From: JAWLHA01 sp041690535
GTDB taxonomy: Bacteria > Pseudomonadota > Gammaproteobacteria > Thiohalomonadales > Thiohalomonadaceae
NCBI GenBank assembly: GCA_041690535.1
Contig: JAWLHA010000003.1
Location: 1 to 64,000, forward strand
Direction of reading: 5' to 3'
DNA length: 64,000 nucleotides
Both the position numbers and the translations under genes were made by a program. Below, one piece after another: positions 34,164-42,868 of the stretch (positions are counted from its first letter, which is position 1; every line of letters begins with the position of its first letter). Under the pieces are notes generated by a model. That model was not told the origin of the DNA and did no database searches. It was given only the letters and a program-made list of their open reading frames with translations.

Positions 34164-34189
34164 AAAAGCACTTGCTACCGCGACGTCTC

Positions 34190-34915
34190 TCACTGGTCGA
34201 GGATCAGGATTTCCACCCTACGGTTCAGCTGGCGGCCGGCCTCCGAGTCGTTGGGCGCGATGGGGCGAAACTCCCCGTAGCCACGGGTGCGGATCCGGGA
34301 GGGGTCGATCCCGCGCCCGGTGAGCGCTTGCTTGATGCTCTCGGCACGCTGTTCCGACAGTTGGAAGTTGTAGCGTTCCGGGCCTCGGCTGTCGGTGTGC
34401 CCTTCGACGAGGAGCTGGCGCTCCGGATTCCGCGCAAGGTAGCGGGCCAGGCGGTCGAACATGCTGTCGGCCCCCGCCTTGATGTCGGCCCTGCCGGTCT
34501 CGAACAGCACATCCTGCAAGGTCACTAGGTAGCCCCGATCCGTGCGCCGTGCCTCAAGGGCGGCGAGTTCCGTATCGACCCCGCGCTGTTCGACGAGCTG
34601 CTGGACCTCCTGCTCCAGCACATTCTGCTCGGCCATGGTGCGCGCCACGGCGACGTGTTGTTCGGCCAGATAGGCGTAGTGACGACGCACCGCCTCGCTC
34701 TCGGCCATCTCGGCCTGCTCGAGCGCCTGTCGCGCTTCGTAGAGGGGGATTGGGGCGTTATCACGCACCTGGGGATTCCGGGAGGCTTCCTCGTAGGCCT
34801 GTCGAGCCTGGGCTACGGCTCCGTTGGTGGGCTCCGGCTCGGTGGCGCAGCCGCCCAGGAGAGGCAGGGACGCGATCAGGGCGGCTGAAACGGCCCATCG
34901 GGTGGGATTTCTCAT
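34190..34915 (-). CDS. OmpA-family lipoprotein with DUF4398-like domain
   Basis: A 241-residue envelope protein. The lipoprotein signal is ALIASLPLLGGC (lipobox LGGC, Cys about residue 23). A helical DUF4398-like segment (AVAQARQAYEEASRNPQVRD) and a coiled coil follow. The C-terminal OmpA domain, from about residue 130, has the peptidoglycan-binding residues in VEGHTDSRGPERYNFQLSEQ and NRRVEILI. It probably tethers the outer membrane to peptidoglycan. The start overlaps the upstream DUF4398 stop (ATGA). Confidence 0.93.
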   Translation of the reverse strand: MRNPTRWAVSAALIASLPLLGGCATEPEPTNGAVAQARQAYEEASRNPQVRDNAPIPLYEARQALEQAEMAESEAVRRHYAYLAEQHVAVARTMAEQNVLEQEVQQLVEQRGVDTELAALEARRTDRGYLVTLQDVLFETGRADIKAGADSMFDRLARYLARNPERQLLVEGHTDSRGPERYNFQLSEQRAESIKQALTGRGIDPSRIRTRGYGEFRPIAPNDSEAGRQLNRRVEILILDQ

Positions 34916-35349
34916 TGCGCATCTCCCGTTGATCCGGTAGGGGATTCCGGCAGCCCGCCCGTCTCCTGTCCCAGCTCTGGCTGCACCTCCACCGCCCCCT
35001 TCAGGGCCTCATGGCGCTTCCGGGTCTCGGCAGTGCGGGCTTTGGCCTCGGCCAGCCGGGCGTCGACTTTCGCCTCCTCGGCCAGGCGGCGCGCCTCCGC
35101 GAACCCGTCATCGCCTTCCCGGGCGAGTTCCTTGGCGCGCTCCAGCTTGTCCTGGGCCAGTCGCACCTCCAGGGGGGCATACTCCCGAGCGTTGGCCTCT
35201 TGGGCGCGTTCCAGCGCGAGCTCGGCGGCTGCGATCCCCTCCCCGGGAGGCTGGGTATCCGGCCCGGCGGCACACCCGGACAGAAGGGTGAGACCAAGCA
35301 GTACCGGTCTGAAGCGTGGGCCTGACAGTACCGTTCCCTTCATCTGCAT
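34912..35349 (-). CDS. DUF4398-type lipoprotein
   Basis: A 145-residue protein. The lipoprotein signal is RPVLLGLTLLSGC. The rest is a charged helical, probably coiled-coil domain (AAAELALERAQEANAREYAP, LAQDKLERAKELAREGDDGF). The ATG at 35349 has GGAGG 8 bp upstream; the longer frame is leader sequence. Its fusion-like relation to the downstream OmpA lipoprotein, which has a similar helical segment, suggests the two work together in the envelope. Confidence 0.88.
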   Translation of the reverse strand: MQMKGTVLSGPRFRPVLLGLTLLSGCAAGPDTQPPGEGIAAAELALERAQEANAREYAPLEVRLAQDKLERAKELAREGDDGFAEARRLAEEAKVDARLAEAKARTAETRKRHEALKGAVEVQPELGQETGGLPESPTGSTGDAQ

Positions 35350-35495
35350 GGGATGCACCTCCGCCGATTCCCCACTGGTGTGGAGTGACGCAAAACACAA
35401 GGGGTGAACACGAGAGTGATCATAATTGTCGGTGAAGGCTGGCCTTTTGCAATGTGGCCAAGACGTCACGGTATCGGTTCAAGGGATGGCTCGAC

Positions 35496-36431
35496 ATGGA
35501 AGAGAAGCGTGCCCTAGTGGTTGTGAACCGGCGGGCCAGGCGCGGGGCGACGGCGCTCGAGGCCGCATTCCGGCGGCTGAATGAGGGCGGGCTGAAGCTG
35601 GAGATCCACCTGCTCGATGACCCCCGGGCCGCTCCGACGCTGGTGCGGGCGCGCCTCCCCCATAATGACTGTGTGGTGGTGGGCGGTGGCGACGGCACCG
35701 TCGGCAGCGTCTCGGGAGCGGTGTTCGAGGCCGGAAAACCGATGGGGATCCTGCCGCTGGGGACGGCCAACGATCTGGCCCGCACCTTGGCGATCCCGGA
35801 CGACGCCGTCGAGGCAGCGGAAGTGATCCTCCAGGGGCGGGCGCATCCCATCGACCTGGGGGTGGTCAACGGTGTTCCGTTTCTGAACGTCGCCAGTGTC
35901 GGGCTGAGCGTGGCGCTGACCCGCGAGATCTCCCACTGCGAGAAGCAGCGCTTTGGCGCGTTTGCCTATGTGCGCGCGGCCCTTCGCGCCGTGCGCAAGC
36001 AGCCCCCCTTCGATGCGGAGATCGTCTGCGACGGCGAGCGGCTTCGGGTCCGTTCACTGCAGGTGGCTGTGGCGAACGGGCGGTACCATGGGGGGGGCAC
36101 GACAGCGGTGGCCGAGGCGGAGGTGGACGAGCAGCAGCTCTTTTTGTACAGCATTGCACCGCAATCTCTCGTCTCGCTGCTGTGGTTGGCGCCGTTCATC
36201 CGCCGTGGTCAACACGGCCGTTTTCAATCGGTGCTCATCATGCAGGGGCGGCGGGTCGAATTGTCCACGGCGGTCCCCATGGCGATCGACACTGACGGGG
36301 AGTTGATCGCCTGGACGCCGGCGGTCTTTGACTTGCTTCCGGGCGCTTTGCTGGTCTATGTACCGGAGAGTTACCTCAATGTGAGGGCGCAAAGAGATGC
36401 TGCGCGACGACAGGCTGGCCTGGCTGAATGA
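35496..36431 (+). CDS. Diacylglycerol/lipid kinase family protein (YegS/BmrU-like)
   Basis: A 311-residue cytoplasmic lipid kinase. It has VVNRRARRGATALEAAFRRL at the N terminus, the nucleotide-binding GGGDGTVGSV, LPLGTANDLARTLAIP, and a C-terminal beta-sandwich with VANGRYHGGGTTAVAEAEVD. The natural lipid substrate is not predictable. The ATG at 35496 follows AAGGGA; a GTG at 35454 would add 14 residues. It overlaps the next gene by 35 bp. Confidence 0.93.
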   Translation: MEEKRALVVVNRRARRGATALEAAFRRLNEGGLKLEIHLLDDPRAAPTLVRARLPHNDCVVVGGGDGTVGSVSGAVFEAGKPMGILPLGTANDLARTLAIPDDAVEAAEVILQGRAHPIDLGVVNGVPFLNVASVGLSVALTREISHCEKQRFGAFAYVRAALRAVRKQPPFDAEIVCDGERLRVRSLQVAVANGRYHGGGTTAVAEAEVDEQQLFLYSIAPQSLVSLLWLAPFIRRGQHGRFQSVLIMQGRRVELSTAVPMAIDTDGELIAWTPAVFDLLPGALLVYVPESYLNVRAQRDAARRQAGLAE

Positions 36432-36819
36432 TCTCGAAGTCCACCTGCTGGAGGCGCTGGAGCGTTACGTGCTGGCGGAGCACTACTTCGAGGGCGCGGA
36501 TTGGCAACGCTTCTGTCGCGAGCGGATCGAGCACTACCGTCACGAGGCGACGGTGGTGCAGGAGATCGTACGTGCTCTGGGGGACTTGCCGGATGTTCCT
36601 GACGCCGATCGGGAGGCGGTGGCGGAAGTCTCTGTGCGTCTTCGCGGTCTCGCCCCCGACCACGAGATCGCGCTGCGGGAACGGTTGGCCGAAGAGGAGC
36701 GTCGAGTACGCCAACTGGCGCAGGAGGGACTTGCCTTTACCTTGCCCGATGGGAGCTCGGACGTGCTCGAACGTATTCGCGACGATGCGGCCCAGGCCGA
36801 GAGCCGGCTGCACCACTGA
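36397..36819 (+). CDS. Hypothetical helical protein, possibly ferritin-like
   Basis: A 140-residue, strongly charged, all-helical protein without TM segments or signal. I do not recognise the family. Four predicted helices carry Glu/His at regular spacing (LEALERYVLAEHYFEGADWQ, CRERIEHYRHEATVVQEIVR, LRERLAEEERRVRQLAQEG), which weakly resembles a ferritin-like bundle. It overlaps the lipid kinase gene by 35 bp, so translation is probably coupled. Confidence 0.7.
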   Translation: MLRDDRLAWLNDLEVHLLEALERYVLAEHYFEGADWQRFCRERIEHYRHEATVVQEIVRALGDLPDVPDADREAVAEVSVRLRGLAPDHEIALRERLAEEERRVRQLAQEGLAFTLPDGSSDVLERIRDDAAQAESRLHH

Positions 36820-36821
36820 GC

Positions 36822-37916
36822 TCAGCGGGCGAGGAAGTCGCCCACCGGGCGTAGGGGCGGGATCGAATCGCACAGCAGTTTCATGATCATCGTGAGCGGC
36901 ACCGCGAGCAGGGCACCGATGATGCCCCACAACCACCCCCAGAAGATGAGGCCGACGAAGATCACTACCGGGTTGAGCATCAGCCGCCGGCCGAGGATGA
37001 GAGGGGTGACGAGTTGGCCCTCCAGGGTGGTCAAGGCGAAGAATACCGCCGGGCGCAGCAGGGCGGCGCTCAGGCTCTCGAATGTGAGCAGGGACACCGC
37101 CGCCAGCACCGTCAGCGTGACCATCGGGCCGAGGTAGGGGATGAAGTTGAGCAGCCCGGCCATCGCCCCCCACAGTACCGGGTTGGGCATGCCCATCAGG
37201 AACATGACAGTGCCGACAATGGAACCGAGCGCGGTGTTGATGAGGGCCACGGTGAAAAGATAGCGCGAGATATCGTGCTCGATGGTGCGGGCAATGAGCA
37301 CCGCCTGCTTTCGATCACTGTACTTGGGCAGGTGGCGCACCACTTTGCGCAGGAAGAGATCTCCGGAGGCGAGGAGGAAGTACAGCAGGAAGAAGATGAT
37401 GATCACCCCGCCCCCAATGCTCCACACGTGCTGCACAATGGCCGATCGCAGATCGAAGTCGGTGGGGGCGAACAACGCAAATTCGCTCTCCTCCTCTCCC
37501 TTTGCCAATGCCTGAACCTGTGAGGTGGCACGGCTCATCCTTCGCACCGCGTCGGCCACCGAGTGGAGCCGCTCCTGCACCTTCTCGATGGCCTCCGGGG
37601 CGCGTTCCGCCCACGCCACGGCAGGCTCGGCCAGCAGTGAGATGGCGGAGCCGACCGCGCCGAGCAGCAGCGCGAGCACCATCGCGGCGCCAACGACGTC
37701 GGGGATATGCGCTTTTTTCAGAGAGCGGGTCAACGGCCGGAACAGGAAACTGAGCAGGATGGCGATGGCAATGGGCAGGAGCACCGCGCGAGCCAGGTAA
37801 AGCACCGCGAACAGGGCGATGGCGACCAGGGCCCCGAAGGCGAATCGCCACGGCGTCGGCATCACTGGACCGGCAGGGGGACCCGGGCAGGTATCCGGTG
37901 AGCCTGGGCCGTTCAT
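36822..37916 (-). CDS. AI-2E family transporter (PerM/TqsA-like permease)
   Basis: A 364-residue membrane protein with about eight TM segments. It has the family pattern: two N-terminal hydrophobic helices (AFGALVAIALFAVLYLARAV), SFLFRPLTRSLKKAHIPDVV, a long helical soluble stretch, and a C-terminal block with PNPVLWGAMAGLLNFIPYLG and GRRLMLNPVVIFVGLIFWGW. Members export signals or act as Na+/H+ antiporters; the substrate here is unknown. It converges with the hypothetical helical gene, with 2 bp between stops. Confidence 0.93.
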   Translation of the reverse strand: MNGPGSPDTCPGPPAGPVMPTPWRFAFGALVAIALFAVLYLARAVLLPIAIAILLSFLFRPLTRSLKKAHIPDVVGAAMVLALLLGAVGSAISLLAEPAVAWAERAPEAIEKVQERLHSVADAVRRMSRATSQVQALAKGEEESEFALFAPTDFDLRSAIVQHVWSIGGGVIIIFFLLYFLLASGDLFLRKVVRHLPKYSDRKQAVLIARTIEHDISRYLFTVALINTALGSIVGTVMFLMGMPNPVLWGAMAGLLNFIPYLGPMVTLTVLAAVSLLTFESLSAALLRPAVFFALTTLEGQLVTPLILGRRLMLNPVVIFVGLIFWGWLWGIIGALLAVPLTMIMKLLCDSIPPLRPVGDFLAR

Positions 37917-37967
37917 GCGGACGCGACCGCGCCGACTGCGACGACGCTCATGGGGCGAAGTATAGTG

Positions 37968-37992
37968 TTGGGTTAAGTATGCGTTTACCCTG
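37968..37992 (+). mobile_element. Element A remnant, solo right end
   Basis: TTGGGTTAAGTATGCGTTTACCCTG matches the final 25 or so bases of the family with one inserted T. No matching left end is found within 300 bp. It is a decayed or deleted insertion between the AI-2E permease and the next gene. Confidence 0.75.
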
Positions 37993-38112
37993 CCCAGCCC
38001 ATAGGCGCGGTTGACTTGGCCTTGGCCGCTGCTAGCTTTGGGTCAGAAGGGGCGTATAACCAACCGAGCGGCTCAGATATGAGCGTGTCAGTCGACGTGG
38101 ACGGTGTCGCAT

Positions 38113-38676
38113 ATGAGCGAATCCGATAGATCGAGACAGAGCTCGGGGCTGCTGGCCTACTGCGTCCGGCCCGTGCCGGTGGGGTCGGCCGAATATCATG
38201 TCTACCGGCTCGAAGAGCTGTTCCACACCCTGCACGACCTCTGGACCGCAGGCAGCAAGGGGGCCAAGGCGTGGCGGGTGGCGCAGAAGGTGGTCCGCCA
38301 GCGGTGGCTCATCGAAAGCCGCAACAACACCGACTTCCTCGGTAGCTGCCTCGAGTGCGGCGGACGGATTTGCAACGACGCGGTGAGTGCGCTCGGCCAG
38401 CGCAACTGCGGACATGGGCGACTCGCCTCCAGCGTGGAAGAGATGATTCGCCTGCGGCAGATCCTCACCGCCCTGCAGGAGATGCGCGAGACCATTCCCT
38501 ACCAACGCACCTACCCCCAGGAGTTCGAGACGGCCCGCAAACGACTCTCCAAGCTCCTGGGGCGCGGCGAGCGGAGCAACCCGCGGGAGTTGGCGACTGC
38601 CTGCTTCGTGACGGGTTGCCAGATCACCAACCAAGCCATCGCCGCCCTTCAGGCCGAGGCACGGCGGCACCACTGA
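38113..38676 (+). CDS. Hypothetical cysteine-containing protein
   Basis: A 187-residue soluble protein that I do not recognise. Its middle contains SCLECGGRICNDAVSALGQR with three closely spaced Cys and a later CFVTGCQITNQA pair, which could bind metal or a cluster. The rest is helical and Arg-rich. No signal or TM segment is seen. A GTG nine bases upstream is an alternative start. It is convergent with dedA, whose stop lies 3 bp beyond. Confidence 0.65.
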   Translation: MSESDRSRQSSGLLAYCVRPVPVGSAEYHVYRLEELFHTLHDLWTAGSKGAKAWRVAQKVVRQRWLIESRNNTDFLGSCLECGGRICNDAVSALGQRNCGHGRLASSVEEMIRLRQILTALQEMRETIPYQRTYPQEFETARKRLSKLLGRGERSNPRELATACFVTGCQITNQAIAALQAEARRHH

Positions 38677-38679
38677 GCT

Positions 38680-39273
38680 TCAGGCCTTCTGCCGCTGGGA
38701 GGCGCGGATGTAGAGGAGCACCACCAGCAATCCGATCAAGACCACCGCCAGGGCGAGCCAGAGTTGGTACTCGTCCAGATCCGTAAAGACCCGCTCAAGG
38801 GCCGTGCCGAAGTGAAATCCGAGGTAGGAGAATGTCACGGCCCAGATGAGCGCCGGGGTCAGATCGAGCAGCAGAAAGCGCCATTGGGTGAGCGTCGACA
38901 TGCCGAGCACGAAGGGGGTCACGGTGCGCAGGCCGAAGAAGAGGCGGTATCCCAGAACGATCCAGAGGTGGTAGCGGTGCAGACGCGCCTGGATGATGCG
39001 GATCCGAGGCTCCCACCGCGGCATCCGTGCCAGAAAGCGCATCCCCTGGGTACGCCCCAGGCCGAAGAACAGCTGATAGGTGCAGAGCGAGCCGAGAAAC
39101 GCTGCGGCCATCACCCCGTGCAGATCAAGCAGACCACGTGCCGCGAGGAACCCGGCGGTGATGACAATGGCCTCCCCCTCGACGAACACGCCGACGAACA
39201 CGGCCAGATAGCCGAAGGTGGAGATGAACTGCTCGACGGAATCCAACGGTACCCCCTCGGACGGTCTCACCAA
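38680..39273 (-). CDS. DedA family membrane protein
   Basis: A 197-residue inner-membrane protein of the DedA/SNARE-associated family, whose characterised members act as lipid flippases or in proton-dependent homeostasis. Features are the membrane-embedded acidic motif in FVGVFVEGEAIVITAGFLAA, the re-entrant GYRLFFGLRTVTPFVLGMS motif with conserved Arg and Pro, and four to five hydrophobic segments. It is divergent from the tRNA-Asp promoter. Confidence 0.92.
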   Translation of the reverse strand: MVRPSEGVPLDSVEQFISTFGYLAVFVGVFVEGEAIVITAGFLAARGLLDLHGVMAAAFLGSLCTYQLFFGLGRTQGMRFLARMPRWEPRIRIIQARLHRYHLWIVLGYRLFFGLRTVTPFVLGMSTLTQWRFLLLDLTPALIWAVTFSYLGFHFGTALERVFTDLDEYQLWLALAVVLIGLLVVLLYIRASQRQKA

Positions 39274-39325
39274 GTTTAGGCCGCGTGGGGGCAGAGACGT
39301 TCTGCAACTTTATTCGCCAGCGAGC

Positions 39326-39353
39326 TTGACGAACTGAAAGAAGTCTGTAGAAT
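39326..39353 (+). promoter_or_regulatory. Sigma-70 promoter of tRNA-Asp
   Basis: TTGACG (39326-39331) and TAGAAT (39348-39353) are spaced by 16 bp, and the mature tRNA begins 63 bp after the -10. Both hexamers are close to consensus. Confidence 0.8.
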
Positions 39354-39416
39354 ACGCGGCTCTGCAACCGAACGCGGTTACAGACCGGGTGATGCCCCTC
39401 ATTCCGGATACCCTGT

Positions 39417-39493
39417 GGAGCGGTAGTTCAGTCGGTTAGAATACCGGCCTGTCACGCCGGGGGTCGCGGGTTCGAGTCCCGTCCGCTCCGCCA
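39417..39493 (+). tRNA. tRNA-Asp (anticodon GTC)
   Basis: A 77-base cloverleaf. The acceptor stem GGAGCGG pairs with CCGCTCC, the D arm contains TTCAGTCGGTTAGAA, the anticodon loop is CTGTCAC with GTC at 39451-39453, and the T arm is CGGGTTCGAGTCCCG. The terminal CCA is encoded. Confidence 0.97.
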
Positions 39494-39527
39494 TTTTGCT
39501 TCCAAGTGAGTTCTCCAGAGTTGAAAT

Positions 39528-39555
39528 GCCCGCTCAGCAGCGGGCTTTTTCTTTT
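39528..39555 (+). terminator. Rho-independent terminator of tRNA-Asp
   Basis: GCCCGCT and AGCGGGC surround a CAGC loop and are followed by TTTTTCTTTT, 34 bp after the tRNA CCA. Confidence 0.9.
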
Positions 39556-39774
39556 GTGCGCCTCTATCTCCTGCCCTGTGTCGACCCTTCGGCCGTGCCG
39601 CATGAAAATTCCGTGCGCCTGAAATCCACCGGCCCCTCGGCGCCCACGCTACAGTCCCTGGTGACAGATGGGGCTAGACCTGCTCAAGGCTGCAATGTCG
39701 TCGCGCCTGATTTCGCATTCGTTGATACCACTACCCCGGAATCCGCTGCGCTTCATCCCCGCCAACGATGGTGA

Positions 39775-40587
39775 TCAGGTCTGGCAGCGGGGGCAGAAGT
39801 AGGTGGAGCGTTGGCCAAGCTGGATCTGGCGGATGGGGGTGGCGCAGCGGGGGCAGGGTTCGCCGGGCTTGCCATAGACCTGCAGCTCCTGGGCGAAGTA
39901 GCCGGGGCGCCCATCGCCGCCCACGAAGTCGCGCAGGGTGGTTCCCCCCTGGGCGATGGCCGCCTCGAGCACGCAGCGGATGGCCGCGGCCAGCCGTTCA
40001 TGGCGCGCGCGGGCGATGCGCCCCGCGGCTCGGGCGGGGTGAATGCCGGCCCTGAACAGTGCCTCGTTGGCGTAGATGTTGCCGATCCCCACCACCACCT
40101 TGCTGTCCATGATGAACTGCTTGATCGTGACGCCCTTGTTGCGGGAGCGCTCGAACAGATAACCGCCATCGAACGCCTCCCCCAAGGGCTCGGGGCCGAG
40201 ACCCGAGAGCAGGGTGTGGCGCTCGGGGGCCTCGCACCAGATCACCGCGCCGAAGCGGCGAGGATCGGTGAGCCGCAGACACTCCCCGCCCGCCAGGATC
40301 AGATCCACATGGTCGTGCTTGCCGGAAGGGGTGGAGGCCGGGACGATGCGCAGGCTGCCGGACATGCCCAGGTGCAGGATGAGTGTGCCATTGCCCAGCC
40401 CCAGCAGCAGGTATTTGGCGCGGCGTCCCACCGCCTGGATGGTCTGCCCACAAAGCCGGTCGCCCAGATCCGCCGGCACCGGCCAGCGCAGGCGCGGCTG
40501 GCGCACCACCACCCGACTGACCACCTGGCCGGTGAGGTGGGGGGCGATGCCGCGGCGCGTGGTTTCGACCTCGGGTAGTTCAGGCAT
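39775..40587 (-). CDS. mutM: Formamidopyrimidine-DNA glycosylase
   Basis: A 270-residue base-excision repair enzyme removing 8-oxoguanine. The N-terminal catalytic Pro-Glu is in MPELPEVETTRRGI. The helix-two-turn-helix has MDSKVVVGIGNIYANEALFR, and the C-terminal zinc finger is CPRCATPIRQIQLGQRSTYF followed by CPRC. The ATG at 40587 is fixed by the catalytic Pro2. It follows the DUF4340 gene by 7 bp and ends the minus-strand run that begins with the Gld-like ATPase. Confidence 0.97.
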   Translation of the reverse strand: MPELPEVETTRRGIAPHLTGQVVSRVVVRQPRLRWPVPADLGDRLCGQTIQAVGRRAKYLLLGLGNGTLILHLGMSGSLRIVPASTPSGKHDHVDLILAGGECLRLTDPRRFGAVIWCEAPERHTLLSGLGPEPLGEAFDGGYLFERSRNKGVTIKQFIMDSKVVVGIGNIYANEALFRAGIHPARAAGRIARARHERLAAAIRCVLEAAIAQGGTTLRDFVGGDGRPGYFAQELQVYGKPGEPCPRCATPIRQIQLGQRSTYFCPRCQT

Positions 40588-40594
40588 GGACGGG

Positions 40595-41452
40595 TTAGTC
40601 TCCGGAGGGGGCTGGCAGCGACAGCAGCTCGGCGGCACTGGCCGCGGCCAGGTGGTATTGAACGCGGAGATCGGGACGGGCCAGGACAAGGTCCGGCGCT
40701 CGGGCGGTGACGAGGAAGCGCACCGGCTCGCTCTCTCCCGCCAGGGTCAGCCGTACCTCCTCGCCGCCCCTCCCGTCATAAGGTTTGACCTCGATGGCAC
40801 TGGCATAGCGCCAACCGTCGAGGAGGGCGGTGGCGGCATCGGCGCTGTAACCCTCGGGCGGAGGCTCGGCGACCCAGCGCCCCTGCTCGGCCCGCACGGT
40901 GAGGTTGGGAAGCTGCAAGGCGGTCAGTGATGCCCCCTCGGGCAGCAGGCGACTGCTGAGGAAGGTGGCATAGCGCCCAATCAGTCGATAATAGTGGGTA
41001 TCTTCGATCAAATGCACCGTATCGCCCACCTGGACGTAGCGGCGCTGGTCGAGGGGCGAGGTGGTGCCGAAAGCGAGGGTGATCGCATCGTTGACAGTCA
41101 GTGTGGCCCCGGGGGGCTCCAGACCGTAGCTGGCGAGTTCGCCTGCGCGCGCTTCGAAGCGGTTGAGGCTCTCCGCCTCCACCACGCGGGCCACCGCATC
41201 GACCCGATACTCCCTTGCGGGGGCGGCGATGGGGGCAGTCAGCGACCAGCCCCCGTCGTGGCGCTGCAGCAGGACCGTCTCGCCCTCCTGCCGCTCGATA
41301 CGCAACTGGCGTACCTCTCCCGCCGTGAGCGCCGTGAGGCGCGCGGCAGGCGGCGCCTCCTCGGTACCGGGCTCGTAGATGGCCACTGCCGCCAACACGC
41401 CCACGGTGAGCAGCAGGAGTAGATTGATGAGGGTGCGGGAACTCATCGTCAC
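40595..41452 (-). CDS. DUF4340 domain-containing membrane-anchored protein
   Basis: A 285-residue protein with one N-terminal TM segment (LINLLLLLTVGVLAAVAIY) and a beta-rich periplasmic part with the repeated DUF4340 pattern (LTAGEVRQLRIERQEGETVL, YGLEPPGATLTVNDAITLAF). Such proteins usually accompany GldG-like ABC components, exactly as here. A second ATG two codons in is possible. Function is unknown. Confidence 0.85.
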   Translation of the reverse strand: MTMSSRTLINLLLLLTVGVLAAVAIYEPGTEEAPPAARLTALTAGEVRQLRIERQEGETVLLQRHDGGWSLTAPIAAPAREYRVDAVARVVEAESLNRFEARAGELASYGLEPPGATLTVNDAITLAFGTTSPLDQRRYVQVGDTVHLIEDTHYYRLIGRYATFLSSRLLPEGASLTALQLPNLTVRAEQGRWVAEPPPEGYSADAATALLDGWRYASAIEVKPYDGRGGEEVRLTLAGESEPVRFLVTARAPDLVLARPDLRVQYHLAAASAAELLSLPAPSGD

Positions 41453-41462
41453 GGTTCGCCTC

Positions 41463-42839
41463 CTAACGCTTGCGCCGCTTCAGCCAGATGGTCAGTCCAC
41501 TCCCCAGCAGGGCCAGCGGGATCACCAGCAGGAAGCCAAAGCCGAGCAGCGCCGAGAGGGTGGGGGTCAGCTCCAGGCGGATGTCCCGGGCGGTGCGCGG
41601 CGGGATGGCGATGAACGCGTCATCGTGGCTCAGCCAATTGATCAGACGGTTGCCCAGCTCCAGGTTTGCCCCGTTGCCGAGATAGGTGTTGGCGAGGAAG
41701 TCGCCGTCGCCGATCACTGCGACGCGCTGCATGGGCAGGGAGCCCCCTTCGGAGGCCTCCGCGCCGGGGCGCGGGCGGGTGAGGGCCAGGCCGAGCACCA
41801 GTGGCCCGGCGCGATCGGCCCCCTCGTCGAAACGGATGGTGCCCTCCAGGGCGCCGGTCTCCGCCCAGCTGCGTTCCAGCGTGGTCAGGAGGGGTTGACT
41901 CTGCCAGCCTGCGCCCTCGATCACACGCAGCGCCCGGGCCATGGGAAAGAGGGTGATCGTTGTGAGCTCTTCCGTGACCGGGTGGGCGGGATAGTCGGGT
42001 ACCAGCACCATGGCGGGATTGCTGATCCCCAGCAGCTGGCCGGTGGGGTCGACCACCGTGCCCGGCTCCATTGCCACACCAAGGAGATCCGCCAGAGGCT
42101 CCAGGCCGCGCAACGCCCCCGGCTCGGCCAGCCACAACAGGTTCCCGCCGCGCTCCAGGTAGTCGCGGAGGATCGCCACTTCGCCCTCCAGCAGGTCGGT
42201 GGCGGGGCTGGCGATCACCAGCACGGCGGTCTCCTCGGGGACCGTCGGGGTGATGCCCAGGTGCAGCGTGTGGTGGCGAAAGCCCTTGGCCTGCAGCTGG
42301 CGTACCCACTCGCCGAGGTCGTGATTGGCCTCCCCGCCGGGGCGCCGCTCCCCGTGTCCCTGCAGGAAGACCAATCGCCGCTCCCCACTGCGGGCCAGGC
42401 GCTGCAGGGCGTTGGTGAGGGCCTGCTCACCCACGGTCTTCAAATTCTCCCGCCGGCCGGCGTAGTGGATCACCAGCTCCCCATCCACGCTCACCCCCCA
42501 GCCGCGGACCCGCTCGGGATGAAGATCGGGGTCCACGAAGGAGAGGGTGAGATCCGGCTTCTGCTTCCTGTATCGCTCCAGCAGGCTGGAGATGCGCTGG
42601 CGTAATGGGGCGGTGTCGTTGCCGCGGGCAAAGGCGGTCACCTCCACCGGCTCTTTCAGCTCTCGGAGCAGCGCCACCGTAGCCGGGGCGAGGGTGTGGC
42701 GGCCGCTGGCGGTCCAGTCCGCCTGATAGTGGTAGCGGGTGCTCAACCACGCGAGCAGCCCGACCACGGTCAGGAACAGGACCACGAAGCTCCAGGTTTG
42801 CAGGCGCAGTGCGCGCCGGCTCTTGCGTGTGACTTCCAT
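41463..42839 (-). CDS. GldG-like ABC-associated membrane protein
   Basis: A 458-residue protein with one TM segment at each end (LQTWSFVVLFLTVVGLLAWL and LLGFGFLLVIPLALLGSGLT) and a large extracytoplasmic GATase-like/ABC_transp_aux domain. Features include LLKEL-type helix then PVEVTAFARGNDTAPLRQRI and DYLERGGNLLWLAEPGA. In Bacteroidetes GldG works with GldA/GldF in gliding; in proteobacteria the role is unknown. It is part of the ATPase-permease-GldG-DUF4340 unit. Confidence 0.87.
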   Translation of the reverse strand: MEVTRKSRRALRLQTWSFVVLFLTVVGLLAWLSTRYHYQADWTASGRHTLAPATVALLRELKEPVEVTAFARGNDTAPLRQRISSLLERYRKQKPDLTLSFVDPDLHPERVRGWGVSVDGELVIHYAGRRENLKTVGEQALTNALQRLARSGERRLVFLQGHGERRPGGEANHDLGEWVRQLQAKGFRHHTLHLGITPTVPEETAVLVIASPATDLLEGEVAILRDYLERGGNLLWLAEPGALRGLEPLADLLGVAMEPGTVVDPTGQLLGISNPAMVLVPDYPAHPVTEELTTITLFPMARALRVIEGAGWQSQPLLTTLERSWAETGALEGTIRFDEGADRAGPLVLGLALTRPRPGAEASEGGSLPMQRVAVIGDGDFLANTYLGNGANLELGNRLINWLSHDDAFIAIPPRTARDIRLELTPTLSALLGFGFLLVIPLALLGSGLTIWLKRRKR

Positions 42840-42868
42840 GGACAGGAGACCCTTCTCTCGTTGCCCCT

